From NCBI GenBank assembly GCA_026002835.1, contig BPGC01000001.1, positions 275,231 to 339,230 of the forward strand: a stretch of DNA of 64,000 nucleotides, given 5' to 3'. The translations under genes were made by a program, and so were the position numbers. The DNA comes from Candidatus Nitrosocaldaceae archaeon (GTDB lineage Archaea; Thermoproteota; Nitrososphaeria; Nitrososphaerales; Nitrosocaldaceae). Under the pieces are notes generated by a model. The model saw nothing but the letters and a program-made list of their open reading frames with translations. It was not told the DNA's origin and searched no databases. The number at the start of each line of letters is the position of its first letter. The stretch's first letter is position 1. Of this stretch, positions 1 through 8,291 are shown piece after piece.

Positions 1-22
1 GGTTTGTAAGATATTACTGCCT

Positions 23-445
23 ATGAAATATGATCTGTTCTATGGCAAAGGAAGAGAGATAGCTGTATGCACATTAGCAAGTATAGATCTTTTATTAGCA
101 ATCTCAAGATCCGATCTTATGGATAGGATAGCATTAGTTGCTAGGCTATTCTCAGAGAATAAGGGTATTGATAAGATAATAGAATATTCTCATAATAATC
201 CAGAATTAAAGTATATTATATTATCTGGTAAAGATGTAAAAGGACATCTTGCTGGAGATGCATTATTAGCATTAAAGAAGTATGGAGTTGATGATAATAA
301 TAGGATAATAAATGCTAAAGGTAAAGAACCAATCCTTAGTATAGATAAATGTATTATAGATGAATTTAGGTATAAAGTAGAGATAATAAACCTTATCGGT
401 GTTACAGATATAACAAAGATAAGAAATGTTATCAATACTTTATGA
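23..445 (+). CDS. MtrA-like corrinoid protein (tetrahydromethanopterin S-methyltransferase subunit A homologue), possibly 5'-truncated
   Basis: The protein resembles the soluble cobalamin-binding domain of MtrA. It has an IAVCTLAS block near the N-terminus, then SGKDVKGHLAGDALLAL, whose histidine matches the cobalt-ligand region of MtrA, and a NRIINAKGKEP block. It lacks the C-terminal membrane anchor of methanogen MtrA, and no other Mtr subunit is visible. The frame stays open to the left window edge, and the residues before the first ATG (ending ILLP) fit the family, so the true start may lie outside the window. In non-methanogens such orphan MtrA proteins are of uncertain role; corrinoid binding or methyl transfer is inference. 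The window also holds many cobalamin genes. Confidence 0.75.
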   Translation: MKYDLFYGKGREIAVCTLASIDLLLAISRSDLMDRIALVARLFSENKGIDKIIEYSHNNPELKYIILSGKDVKGHLAGDALLALKKYGVDDNNRIINAKGKEPILSIDKCIIDEFRYKVEIINLIGVTDITKIRNVINTL

Positions 446-1553
446 GATTATGTCTATTCAATTCCTCTAATACAAAGAGTTCAGCAGCAACCTCATCCAT
501 TGGTCTTACTATATCTCCGCTAAGATCAACAACCTCATTAGTCTTACCAGACCATATAGCAGCAAATGTTAGCATTGCATTAGAGTAAGCACTTATAACA
601 TCTCTAGGCATTGGGTATGGTTTTATACTCTTATCCCTATCAAACCTTTCCTTCCAGCCGTTATCTATATACCAATTTCTTAGAAATTGCTTGCTGAAGT
701 CTTGATAATAACGTTCTTGCTTACTAACCTTCTTGATTATATCATTAATCTTTGCTTGATCAAGATTCCATCTAGCAGTATAGAAATAGAAGAACCTTTC
801 TATTAATGCAAAGTCTTTGATCTCGAATATGTATCTATCCTCTTCAGGATTGCCAAATGTATCTGCTATTGCTATATTGCCTTGTTCATCTACCAATATC
901 TCATGCTTACCATCTATCCTTAGCAACTTTTTTCTCTCAGCATATTCATTAATAACATTTATACATCTATTTATCAATTGTATAGATTCATTCCATTGTT
1001 CTTCTGTAAGTCTAGATCTATCCTTAGCATCTTCTTCTGTTAATGGTATGTCTCCTCTTTTATCATACTTTGTAGTATATGATAACTTTAGTTTAGGTAT
1101 CTTCTCAAATGGTTTAGGCAATTCATCAAAACCATAATCTCTATAATCTTTAGTATTATTCATAAACGCTTTAAGTAATGATGATCTTGGATGTAGGTAT
1201 AAATTAAATATTATCTCTAGATCAACCATTCTATTCTTACTTCCTATTGCTATCTTATGTTGTTCTAATGGTAATTCTCTACCAGGAACTCTAGCGATCT
1301 TTACTTTACACCTATCTTTTAAACCTTCAATAAAACATGTATCTATTCCATTTGCTTTTGCTATCTCAAATGATTTATTTATAATAAATGACATTGCCAA
1401 GCCTTTAAATGGTATCTTGAATGGCCATTCTCCATAATTCTTATAATCAAATATAGAGAATGTATCTTTTGGTATAAAATAGCCTATACCCATCTTATCT
1501 TCAGTTGGTAATACTTCAATCTCGATATCTTTTGATGAGCCTTTTATTAACAT
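432..1553 (-). CDS. purC: Phosphoribosylaminoimidazole-succinocarboxamide synthase (SAICAR synthetase)
   Basis: This enzyme condenses CAIR with aspartate in an ATP-dependent step of purine synthesis. The N-terminal stretch GYFIPKDTFSIFDY followed by IPFKGLAMSF matches the substrate-binding start of the long PurC form. Further on, GKHEILVDEQGNIAIADTFG and EEDRYIF match the conserved region around the active site, and the C-terminus has the LRNWYIDNGW block. At 373 residues it is longer than the roughly 240-residue bacterial form. It diverges from prs, which makes PRPP for the same pathway, across a 76-bp gap, so shared regulation is plausible. Its 3' end overlaps the convergent upstream gene by 14 bp. 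Confidence 0.75.
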   Translation of the reverse strand: MLIKGSSKDIEIEVLPTEDKMGIGYFIPKDTFSIFDYKNYGEWPFKIPFKGLAMSFIINKSFEIAKANGIDTCFIEGLKDRCKVKIARVPGRELPLEQHKIAIGSKNRMVDLEIIFNLYLHPRSSLLKAFMNNTKDYRDYGFDELPKPFEKIPKLKLSYTTKYDKRGDIPLTEEDAKDRSRLTEEQWNESIQLINRCINVINEYAERKKLLRIDGKHEILVDEQGNIAIADTFGNPEEDRYIFEIKDFALIERFFYFYTARWNLDQAKINDIIKKVSKQERYYQDFSKQFLRNWYIDNGWKERFDRDKSIKPYPMPRDVISAYSNAMLTFAAIWSGKTNEVVDLSGDIVRPMDEVAAELFVLEELNRHNLIKY

Positions 1554-1629
1554 AGATATGAATGAGAATCAACTCATATTTATATCCTAATAATAACAAT
1601 GATATATAATGCTAAATTATGCTTCCTAG

Positions 1630-2502
1630 ATGAGCATTATAGTTGCTGGTCCAGCCTCTAAAGAGTTGGCATATAATACTGCTAAATCAGCTAATATAGA
1701 ATGTATAGATGCTATATCAAAAAGATTCCCAGATGGAGAGATAAAGATAACTATACCAGAAGCTGAAAAGTTAGAGAATGAAGAGGTTATAATAATACAA
1801 TCAACTCATCCTCCAGTTAACGAGCATATAATGGAGTTATTATTTATGCTAGGAAAGGTTAGAGAGCATACCTCAAAGATTACTCTAATAATTCCATATA
1901 TGGCATATGCTAGACAAGATAGAGAATTCTTGAAAGGAGAGTCGGTTAGTATTAACCATTTAGCAGCATTGTTCGATACATTTAATGTAAGTAGAGTAAT
2001 AACAGTTGATATTCATAGCAGATTGGCATTATCATACATAAAGAATAGCATTAATGTATCTGCAATACCATTGTTAGCAGAAAAGTTCAAAGATATGGAT
2101 AATGTTATAATAGTTTCACCAGATATAGGAGGAAGAGAAAGGGCTGAAGAATTTGCCAAATTAATTGGAAAAGATGTTATTGCATTGCCAAAACATAGAG
2201 ATAGAAGTACTGGTGAGGTTAAGATAGATGAAGATGCTAGTATTTTAGAAAAGATAGATGGGAAAGATGTTATAATAATAGATGATATGATAAGTACTGG
2301 AGGGAGTATAATAAAGGCTAGCAATGCTATAAGAGATAGGTGTAATGATATCTATGTTACATGTACTCATGCTTTATTATTAGATAACGCTTATGAAAAG
2401 ATAATTGATGCTGGAGTAAAAGAGATTATAAGTACTAACACAATACCTAATAAGAGTGCTAAAATAGATGTATCGTCAATATTAAGAGATCTGATTTGTT
2501 AA
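1630..2502 (+). CDS. prs: Ribose-phosphate pyrophosphokinase (PRPP synthetase)
   Basis: Makes 5-phosphoribosyl-1-pyrophosphate from ribose-5-phosphate and ATP for nucleotide and cofactor synthesis. Visible family marks are FPDGEIKI near residue 35, the ATP/Mg region YMAYARQDREF near residue 95, the VDIHS motif near 130, and the PRPP-binding loop VIIIDDMISTGGS near 215. The length of 290 residues matches the short archaeal class. It sits head-to-head with purC. Its stop codon overlaps the TTG start of the following methyltransferase gene by 7 bp, implying co-transcription. Confidence 0.95.
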   Translation: MSIIVAGPASKELAYNTAKSANIECIDAISKRFPDGEIKITIPEAEKLENEEVIIIQSTHPPVNEHIMELLFMLGKVREHTSKITLIIPYMAYARQDREFLKGESVSINHLAALFDTFNVSRVITVDIHSRLALSYIKNSINVSAIPLLAEKFKDMDNVIIVSPDIGGRERAEEFAKLIGKDVIALPKHRDRSTGEVKIDEDASILEKIDGKDVIIIDDMISTGGSIIKASNAIRDRCNDIYVTCTHALLLDNAYEKIIDAGVKEIISTNTIPNKSAKIDVSSILRDLIC

Positions 2503-3380
2503 CATATTATTTCATAACTAATAAAGAGAATATACAACTTGCTAGAGATGAAGCTATAGCATTAATAACAGCTTACAATCCTAATGCAGAGGTAATAAGC
2601 AAGGATAGGTTGTTAATAGTCAATAGTAATAAAGATTTAAAGCAAGTCTGGGATAGAGCTGCTATGCTTAGATATGCTGGAAGAAGTTATGATAAGGTTG
2701 ATCTGAAAACATTCGCTTGTAAAGTAATAAATCTAACAGATAATAAACTAGATCAAAGGTATTACATTGATAAGTTTGTAAAAGAGATGAATTTAAAGAA
2801 TGCAAAGGTATCATTAAATAATCCAGATGTTGTATTTGGAATAATAATTGCTGATAAAGAGTATAGATGCATACTTTTAAGGAAGAATAATAAAAAATTG
2901 TTAAAATTGCATAAGCACCCCGCAGAACTTGTAGATAAATTAGCTATATTAATGATAAATCTATCTGGCGTTATAGAAGATGAGATATTATTAGATCCAT
3001 GCTGTGGTACTGGAACTATAATAATGTATGCTAGCTATATGGGTATTAATAGTATAGGATGTGATATATCTATGAAGATGTGTAATTATGCTAGAGATAA
3101 TCTAGAGATAAATAATCTATCTGCTTCTATAATAAATTGTGACTCAACAAGATTGCCTATAAAGAGGGCAGATGTTATGGTTAGTAATTTACCGTATGGA
3201 AGAGCCTCATCAACATATAAGAGAGATAGTAAAGAGTTGATAAGAAGAATAATAGATGAATGTAATATGGCTAAAAGAGTTGTTATAATGTGTAAAGAAG
3301 GAGATGAACCAGAATATATCAAATCATATACAATTTATGTTCATAGTAATCTTAGGAGGAAGATAGTGATATGCAGATGA
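2496..3380 (+). CDS. tRNA (guanine-N2)-methyltransferase, Trm11/TrmG10 family
   Basis: A SAM-dependent RNA methyltransferase. The C-terminal half has a Rossmann methyltransferase core: motif I LLDPCCGTGTI near residue 165 and the catalytic motif IV NLPYG near 235, the NPPY type used for exocyclic amino groups of guanine. The N-terminal half resembles the divergent THUMP region of the archaeal tRNA m2G10 enzyme, so position 10 of tRNA is the likely target; that assignment is inference. The start is TTG, overlapping the end of prs; there is no earlier ATG. The end overlaps the RNase Z gene by 10 bp, so two tRNA-processing genes are translationally coupled. Confidence 0.8.
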   Translation: MLTYYFITNKENIQLARDEAIALITAYNPNAEVISKDRLLIVNSNKDLKQVWDRAAMLRYAGRSYDKVDLKTFACKVINLTDNKLDQRYYIDKFVKEMNLKNAKVSLNNPDVVFGIIIADKEYRCILLRKNNKKLLKLHKHPAELVDKLAILMINLSGVIEDEILLDPCCGTGTIIMYASYMGINSIGCDISMKMCNYARDNLEINNLSASIINCDSTRLPIKRADVMVSNLPYGRASSTYKRDSKELIRRIIDECNMAKRVVIMCKEGDEPEYIKSYTIYVHSNLRRKIVICR

Positions 3381-4282
3381 GGATATTCTTTTTAGGAACT
3401 TCCTCAGCTGTTCCAACAGCAAAGAGAGGTCTAAGTTCTATAGCAATAACTAGAGGAGATGAGGTATTGATATTTGATACTGGTGAAGGGATGCAGAGAA
3501 ATTTCCTTCAGAGTGGGATAGGAACAAACAAGAAGATGAGTATATTCATATCTCATATGCATAGTGATCATGTTACTGGATTGTTAGGATTATTACAAAC
3601 GTTATCATTATTTAGAAGAAGTAAAGAGGTCAGAATTTATGGACCTAATGAATTACTAGAGTTTGTAGCAGTTAATCAAAGATTACTAAACTTTAACATA
3701 ACATATCCATTAAGGTTTAAAGAGGTTGAAGAAGGCATTGTGCATAAAAGCAAAGGATACAAGATTAAAGCAATATTAGCAGAGCATAATATAAAGGCAT
3801 TCTCATATACATTAGAAGAGGATCCTAGACCAGGTATATTTTACCCAGATAAAGCTATAGCATTAGGAGTACCAAAAGGCACTTTATGGCATAAATTGCA
3901 ACATGGAGAGGCAGTTACTATTGATGATAAGATAATAAAACCTGAAGATGTTACTGGTCCAAAGAGAAAAGGAAGGAAGATAGGTATATCTGGAGATACT
4001 AGACCTAATGAAAGGTTAATAGAATTCTTCAAGGATGCAGATGTATTGATATTCGATTCAACATATGGTGATGATCATGCTAAGAATGCTTTAGAGAATA
4101 TGCATTCTACTGCTAGAGAGGCAGCATTTGTAGCTAATAAAGCTAATGTTAAACTGTTAGTATTAACACATTTTAGTGCTAGATATGAGGATACAAGCGT
4201 ATTAGTTGAAGAAGCTAAGAAGGTGCATGATAATGTAATAGCAGCAGAAGATATGCTTGTATTAGATGTGCCTTATAGTTAG
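3371..4282 (+). CDS. rnz: Ribonuclease Z (tRNA 3'-endonuclease)
   Basis: Removes 3' trailers from tRNA precursors. It is a metallo-beta-lactamase fold protein with N-terminal FLGTSSAVPT, the zinc-binding HMHSDHVTG motif at residues 62-70, the downstream ISGDTRPN block carrying a metal-ligand aspartate, and the LTHFSARY motif near the C-terminus. The length of 303 residues is normal for the short (RNase ZS) form. Two ATGs lie two codons apart at the start (3371 and 3377) and either may be used. It forms an operon with the upstream methyltransferase and converges with the UPF0201 gene, overlapping it by 4 bp. Confidence 0.95.
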   Translation: MQMRIFFLGTSSAVPTAKRGLSSIAITRGDEVLIFDTGEGMQRNFLQSGIGTNKKMSIFISHMHSDHVTGLLGLLQTLSLFRRSKEVRIYGPNELLEFVAVNQRLLNFNITYPLRFKEVEEGIVHKSKGYKIKAILAEHNIKAFSYTLEEDPRPGIFYPDKAIALGVPKGTLWHKLQHGEAVTIDDKIIKPEDVTGPKRKGRKIGISGDTRPNERLIEFFKDADVLIFDSTYGDDHAKNALENMHSTAREAAFVANKANVKLLVLTHFSARYEDTSVLVEEAKKVHDNVIAAEDMLVLDVPYS

Positions 4283-4662
4283 AATCTAGTTAGCCATTCT
4301 ATCAAACCATCTATATCTTTGGCTTTAATCTCAACCTTGATTGGTCCTAATGGTGATTCTCTCTCATCTTCGCAGATAGCAATAATACCAGCATATGCTG
4401 CTTGTTTATTTACATAAAACCAAGTATGATCATCTATCAAATGTTCTAATAAAATTCTCTTTAGTACTCCTAATACTTCTCTTCTAATACATTGTTCACG
4501 AACAAGCATCAAACCTTGTTTGCCTTCTGAAGTTGCTATAACATTATTATCATCTATCTTTATATCTGGATTGTTTATAACGTTCTTTATAGCATGAACT
4601 ATCTTTTTAACATCCTCAGAAGGATTAACTTTAGCAGTTGCTATAATGCTTATATCATGCAT
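4279..4662 (-). CDS. UPF0201 family protein
   Basis: A conserved archaeal protein of 127 residues without an established role. It starts with an IIATAKVNPSED block, contains the conserved LVREQCIRREVLGVLKRIL stretch in the middle, and ends with GPIKVEI. It is encoded immediately downstream of, and overlaps by 8 bp, a UPF0200 P-loop kinase. In some archaea these two families are fused in one polypeptide, so a shared function is likely. What that function is cannot be read from the sequence. Confidence 0.85.
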   Translation of the reverse strand: MHDISIIATAKVNPSEDVKKIVHAIKNVINNPDIKIDDNNVIATSEGKQGLMLVREQCIRREVLGVLKRILLEHLIDDHTWFYVNKQAAYAGIIAICEDERESPLGPIKVEIKAKDIDGLIEWLTRF

Positions 4663-5209
4663 TCAATTCACTCTTCCATCTCTCAATGATATCATATGCT
4701 TTCTTCTTAAGATCATCGATTGTACTATCATTCATTATTATTGCATCAGCGTATGATATAGCCTCTCCTAATCCTACTGCTAGTTCTCTCTTATCTCTGG
4801 CATCAAACTCTTCAATACTCTTTGGAGCATCGCTTCTATTCCTCTTTCTAAGATACTCTAGTCTTTTATCTCTAGGAGCATGTATTGCTAATACTTTAAC
4901 CCTTCCATGCTGCTTTAATATCTCAACCTCTTTCATATTCCTTAAACCATCGATTATTACATGTCTTTTATCATCTTTGATCTCATCAACTACAAGATTT
5001 GCAACTGCTCCTAAGCCTTGCTTATCTCTAAGTTCTAGCATTATTCTACCAAGATTCTCATCTGTTGGTTCTAAACCTCGTCTCTCTGCTTCTCTCCTTA
5101 TAACATCTCCCATACTTAGAACCTGAAAGCATGAATTTGTAAAAGATTTTGCAACTGTACTCTTACCAGCTCCTGGCATCCCAGTTAGGCATATTATTAA
5201 CTTCATCAT
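4655..5209 (-). CDS. UPF0200 family P-loop nucleotide kinase-like protein
   Basis: A small P-loop NTPase with the Walker A motif GMPGAGKST at residues 9-17, the family signature VLSMGDVIRREAERRGLEP, and an IIDGLRN block at about residue 85 resembling the dephospho-CoA/nucleoside-phosphate kinase fold. The substrate of the UPF0200 family is not certain. Two ATG codons lie in tandem at the start. Upstream on the coding strand a TATA-like GTATATAAA sits about 26 nt before the ATG, arguing for a leaderless or nearly leaderless transcript. It leads a two-gene operon with UPF0201. Confidence 0.85.
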   Translation of the reverse strand: MMKLIICLTGMPGAGKSTVAKSFTNSCFQVLSMGDVIRREAERRGLEPTDENLGRIMLELRDKQGLGAVANLVVDEIKDDKRHVIIDGLRNMKEVEILKQHGRVKVLAIHAPRDKRLEYLRKRNRSDAPKSIEEFDARDKRELAVGLGEAISYADAIIMNDSTIDDLKKKAYDIIERWKSELNA

Positions 5210-5228
5210 TCTTTAGAGACGTTATTCC

Positions 5229-5239
5229 TTTTATATACT
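5229..5239 (-). promoter_or_regulatory. TATA box for the UPF0200-UPF0201 operon
   Basis: The minus strand reads GTATATAAAAG here, centred about 26 nt before the UPF0200 start codon. This is the spacing expected of an archaeal TATA box that gives a transcript starting at or next to the start codon. Assigned by sequence only. Confidence 0.45.
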
Positions 5240-5280
5240 CTTAGTAAACTATTAAATTACTACTAAAATAATCTAATCTC

Positions 5281-5814
5281 ATGCGTGTGTTTATAGCTAT
5301 GGATATAAAGAGTAATGCTATTAAAGATAATATAATCAAGAAACAGAAAGATATCTTAGCAAATATAAATGCAAAGCCTACAAAAGCTGAGCAATTACAT
5401 TTTACCTTGATGTTCTTAGGCGAGATAAGTGATGCAATGCTAGAATCAATTAAGGAGAAGTTAAATGAAATAAAGTTCAAGCCTATAAATGTAAAATATA
5501 AAGGAGTCGGAGCATTTCCAAGTTCTAGATCTGCTAGAATAATATGGATAGGAGTTGATGAAGAGTCATCTAAAGAGTTAAAGAAGATAGCAAAGATAAT
5601 AGAAGATAAATTATCATCGTTAGGCTTTACAACTGATAAAGAGTTTACACCTCATATAACTATACTTAGAGTAAAGAATAAGGTAAATTGTAATGATATA
5701 ATTAGTGATGAGGAGTTTGGAGAAGAGATCCTAGATGAGATCAAAGTTAAGAAGAGTGAATTGAGACCATCTGGTCCAGTATACTCAGATCTATTCACAA
5801 TACATGCAAGTTGA
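5281..5814 (+). CDS. thpR: RNA 2',3'-cyclic phosphodiesterase (2H family)
   Basis: A 2H phosphoesterase (old name: 2'-5' RNA ligase), acting on RNA 2',3'-cyclic phosphate ends. The two catalytic HxTx motifs are present: HFTLMFLG near residue 40 and HITILRVK near residue 122. Length of 177 residues is typical. The stop codon overlaps the start of the CCA-adding enzyme gene in a TGATG arrangement, so the two RNA-end enzymes are translationally coupled. Confidence 0.92.
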   Translation: MRVFIAMDIKSNAIKDNIIKKQKDILANINAKPTKAEQLHFTLMFLGEISDAMLESIKEKLNEIKFKPINVKYKGVGAFPSSRSARIIWIGVDEESSKELKKIAKIIEDKLSSLGFTTDKEFTPHITILRVKNKVNCNDIISDEEFGEEILDEIKVKKSELRPSGPVYSDLFTIHAS

Positions 5815-7154
5815 TGCTTATGAGAGTATTAGAGGAAGCATTAAAGTTAGTAGAACCTACTAAGGAAGAGAGAGAAAAGGTAGATAAGATAGCAGAGCTG
5901 GCATTTAATCTTGTAAAAGATGCATCTAAAGAATTCAAGGAGATAAAAGAGATCGTATTTGGAGGTTCATATGCTAAAGATACATGGATAAGCAATGATG
6001 TTGATATAGACATCTTTGCTAAAGTTGATGTTAATACTAATAATGAAAGATTTGAGTATATAGGAAGGAATTTAGGATTGGTAGCATTAAAAGATTATAA
6101 ACCATATCTCAAATATGCTCAGCATCCATATGTTGAAGCTATAATAGATGGTATAAAGATTAATGTAGTTCCATGCTATGATGTTAAGCAAGGGGAATGG
6201 AAGAGTGCTGCTGATAGATCTATATATCATACACAATTCATAAACGATAATTTTGATGAAGAGAAGAGGAGAGAAGTTAGATTACTTAAGCGATTTATGA
6301 AGACTATTAACGTTTATGGTGCTGAGATATCAGTTAATGGATTTAGTGGATATGTATGTGAAGTATTGATTCTTAAATATAATACGTTTATAAATACTTT
6401 GAACAATGCTAAAGATTTTAAAGAAAAAACCGTTATAAGCATATATAATTATGACAAAAGTCTGCTAGATCTATTTGATACACCAATAATAATCATAGAT
6501 CCTATAGATAGTAAAAGAAACTTAGGAGCTGCTATCTCTAGCAACGCTATTGCTAGATTTATACTAGCATCTAGAAAGTTTATAGATAATCCATCTATAA
6601 AGTTCTTCAAGCAATTAAGTATTAATCCTAATAGAGATCTTAGAAAGCAAGTACTAGTAATAAAATTTAGTTATAGAGATAGAAGTGATGATATAGTATG
6701 GGGAGAAGCTAAACGTAGTTTAAGAGCGATAACAAAACAGTTACAATTGCATGATTTCAAGATAATTAGATCCTATTGTCATGTAGATATAGATAATACA
6801 GTTATACTTTTTGCTATATTATTAGAAGAATTAATAATTTCAAAGTATTATATCAGAGAAGGACCAAAAATATTTGCTAAAGATAACTCTAACAAGTTTC
6901 TTGCTTCTAATAAAGATGCTGAGATGATATGGTTAGATGATGATAGGTTAAAAGCACTCAAGATTAGAGAATATAATAATGCTGAAGAATTTTTGAAAAT
7001 GCTACTAAAAGAGAAGTTAGAGCAGAGTGGGATAGCAAAAGGTCTGATTGATGATATTAGAAAAGGATTTGTTATATACAGAGATAACTTTGAAGAGAGG
7101 TTGATAAATGAGATAGTAGATCATATTACTGGAACAGATGAATTATACCTATGA
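5814..7154 (+). CDS. cca: CCA tRNA nucleotidyltransferase, class I (archaeal)
   Basis: Adds or repairs the 3' CCA of tRNAs. The nucleotidyltransferase signature GGSYAKDTWISNDVDIDIF, with the paired catalytic aspartates, lies near residues 45-65, followed by the archaeal class I body (INVVPCYDV, NGFSGYVCEVL). The 446-residue length fits. A TTG at 5811 is also in frame, but the ATG at 5814 overlaps the thpR stop exactly and is the preferred start; an ATG at 5820 is possible too. The single tRNA gene seen in the window lacks an encoded CCA, consistent with need for this enzyme. Confidence 0.95.
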   Translation: MLMRVLEEALKLVEPTKEEREKVDKIAELAFNLVKDASKEFKEIKEIVFGGSYAKDTWISNDVDIDIFAKVDVNTNNERFEYIGRNLGLVALKDYKPYLKYAQHPYVEAIIDGIKINVVPCYDVKQGEWKSAADRSIYHTQFINDNFDEEKRREVRLLKRFMKTINVYGAEISVNGFSGYVCEVLILKYNTFINTLNNAKDFKEKTVISIYNYDKSLLDLFDTPIIIIDPIDSKRNLGAAISSNAIARFILASRKFIDNPSIKFFKQLSINPNRDLRKQVLVIKFSYRDRSDDIVWGEAKRSLRAITKQLQLHDFKIIRSYCHVDIDNTVILFAILLEELIISKYYIREGPKIFAKDNSNKFLASNKDAEMIWLDDDRLKALKIREYNNAEEFLKMLLKEKLEQSGIAKGLIDDIRKGFVIYRDNFEERLINEIVDHITGTDELYL

Positions 7155-7818
7155 TGAGTTGAGTAGGATAGTATGCTATCCTAGATATGATCACCAAATA
7201 TTTCAAGAGAGGATGAGTTATTTACAGAACAAAAGGATAAAATTATTGAAATATGGTAAAAGCATAGTAAATAACTGTAATGTATTAGGTAAAGGACATG
7301 CTGGGATAGTTATAAAAGGTATGATTGATGATAAAGAGGTAGCAGTAAAGATACGAAGGATGGATTCTAAAAGATCTAGTTTTAGAAAAGAAGAACAAAT
7401 GCTTGAATTAGCGAACAATGTAGGAGTAGGACCAAAATTATACTATGCTAATGATGATATTATAATTATGGAATATATAGATGGTGTATCAATAAAAGAA
7501 TTTTTAGAGAGAGGCAATAACGCATATATAATTAAGCAAGTATTAGACCAATGTTTTAGATTGGATTGTATAAACTTGGATCATGGAGAGTTAAGCAATA
7601 TGGATAAGCATGTAATTATCAGTGATAAAGCAACTATAATAGATTTTGATAGTGCTAGCATAAATAGGAAGGTATCTAATGTAACTTCTGCTACTCAATA
7701 TCTACTAAACTATTTACAATCCAATAAAGATGATATATTTTATGAATTAAGAAGGTATAAGCATTGTATATGCAAAGACTGTTTTGATAACATACTTACA
7801 GCATTAAAGGTTAAATAA
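7138..7818 (+). CDS. Predicted serine/threonine protein kinase (COG2112-like)
   Basis: A compact protein kinase-fold protein of 226 residues. A glycine-rich loop LGKGHAGIV near residue 50 is followed by VAVKIRR with the ATP-binding lysine. The catalytic loop reads DHGELSNMDKHVI, and the metal-binding motif is IDFDSAS in place of DFG. This order matches the small archaeal kinase family COG2112 rather than Bud32 or Rio. The C-terminus has a CICKDC pair of cysteines. It overlaps the end of cca by 17 bp. The substrate is unknown. Confidence 0.75.
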   Translation: MNYTYDELSRIVCYPRYDHQIFQERMSYLQNKRIKLLKYGKSIVNNCNVLGKGHAGIVIKGMIDDKEVAVKIRRMDSKRSSFRKEEQMLELANNVGVGPKLYYANDDIIIMEYIDGVSIKEFLERGNNAYIIKQVLDQCFRLDCINLDHGELSNMDKHVIISDKATIIDFDSASINRKVSNVTSATQYLLNYLQSNKDDIFYELRRYKHCICKDCFDNILTALKVK

Positions 7819-7854
7819 TGAATCTAGAGTATTGCTACTAGGGGCCGTCGTCTA

Positions 7855-7883
7855 CAGTATATCTATAGGTATACTGGCGGAGA
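7855..7883 (+). other. Probable D-loop intron of tRNA-Pro
   Basis: About 29 nt interrupt the D loop after A14. The insert begins with a 7-bp inverted repeat, CAGTATA and TATACTG, around an 8-nt loop. Removal restores a normal D arm (GTCT, AGCATGGATCA, GGAT). The exact junction is ambiguous by one base because an A flanks both sides. A classical bulge-helix-bulge is not obvious here, so junctions need cDNA. Confidence 0.65.
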
Positions 7884-7909
7884 GCATGGATCAGGATGCC
7901 AGCCTGGGG

Positions 7910-7920
7910 ATGAGCCAGAA
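7910..7920 (+). other. Canonical 37/38 intron of tRNA-Pro
   Basis: An 11-nt intron between positions 37 and 38. A 4-bp helix CTGG/CCAG lies inside the anticodon stem CCAGC/GCTGG, with three-base bulges GGA and AAC on either side. This is a relaxed bulge-helix-bulge, the substrate shape of the archaeal tRNA splicing endonuclease. Confidence 0.8.
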
Positions 7921-8029
7921 CGCTGGTGGTCAGGGGTTCAAATCCCCTCGGCCCCACTTTTACACAAATCAATAATGTTTATAATTCAATAAAAGGAAGG
8001 TTTTTATCCCCCTCTTGTCTCTAGGCTTA

Positions 8030-8281
8030 ATGAAGCCTTTGTCAAACCAGCAACCAAAAAGACCATTAACAATATTGCAGAAATCGATAAACAAGAACGT
8101 TACAGTTAGGCTAAAGAATGATCTAGAGTATAGAGGTAGGATGAGTAATGTTGACTCTTACATGAACCTCATACTAGAAGATGCTGAAGAGTTCAATGGA
8201 GATACACACCTAGCAAACTATGGTATGGTAGTTATTAGGGGTAATAACGTGCTCTTTATAAAACTAGCCAACGAATTATGA
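8030..8281 (+). CDS. Lsm/Sm-like archaeal RNA-binding protein
   Basis: A ring-forming RNA-binding protein of the Sm fold. After a short basic N-terminus comes [27 protein letters not shown] (Sm1, with conserved LKND and the G of RGRM), then [11 protein letters not shown] and [12 protein letters not shown] (Sm2). The ATG at 8030 gives 83 residues and matches the usual short N-terminus; a TTG at 8015 would add five residues. The stop overlaps the region before metK, 10 bp upstream of its ATG, so the two are likely co-transcribed. Confidence 0.92.
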   Translation: MKPLSNQQPKRPLTILQKSINKNVTVRLKNDLEYRGRMSNVDSYMNLILEDAEEFNGDTHLANYGMVVIRGNNVLFIKLANEL

Positions 8282-8291
8282 GTTGAAAGAA

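Larger units (their letters stand above)
7841..7956 (+). tRNA. tRNA-Pro (anticodon GGG) with two apparent introns
   Basis: A 116-nt gene that folds as tRNA-Pro once two insertions are removed. The acceptor GGGGCCG (7841-7847) pairs with CGGCCCC (7949-7955), with discriminator A and no encoded CCA. The D stem is GTCT/GGAT. The anticodon stem CCAGC/GCTGG encloses CTGGGG plus C, giving anticodon GGG at 7906-7908. The T arm is AGGGG-TTCAAAT-CCCCT. An 11-nt insert sits at the canonical 37/38 site. A roughly 29-nt insert interrupts the D loop. A TTAAATAA lying about 27 nt upstream could be its TATA element. Confidence 0.9.

Noticed and set aside
817..1137. Plus-strand open frame opposite purC, and similar long frames opposite rpoA, rpoB, aglB and uS7
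   Set aside because: All are antisense shadows of well-supported genes, with low-complexity Ser/Ile/Leu-rich translations.
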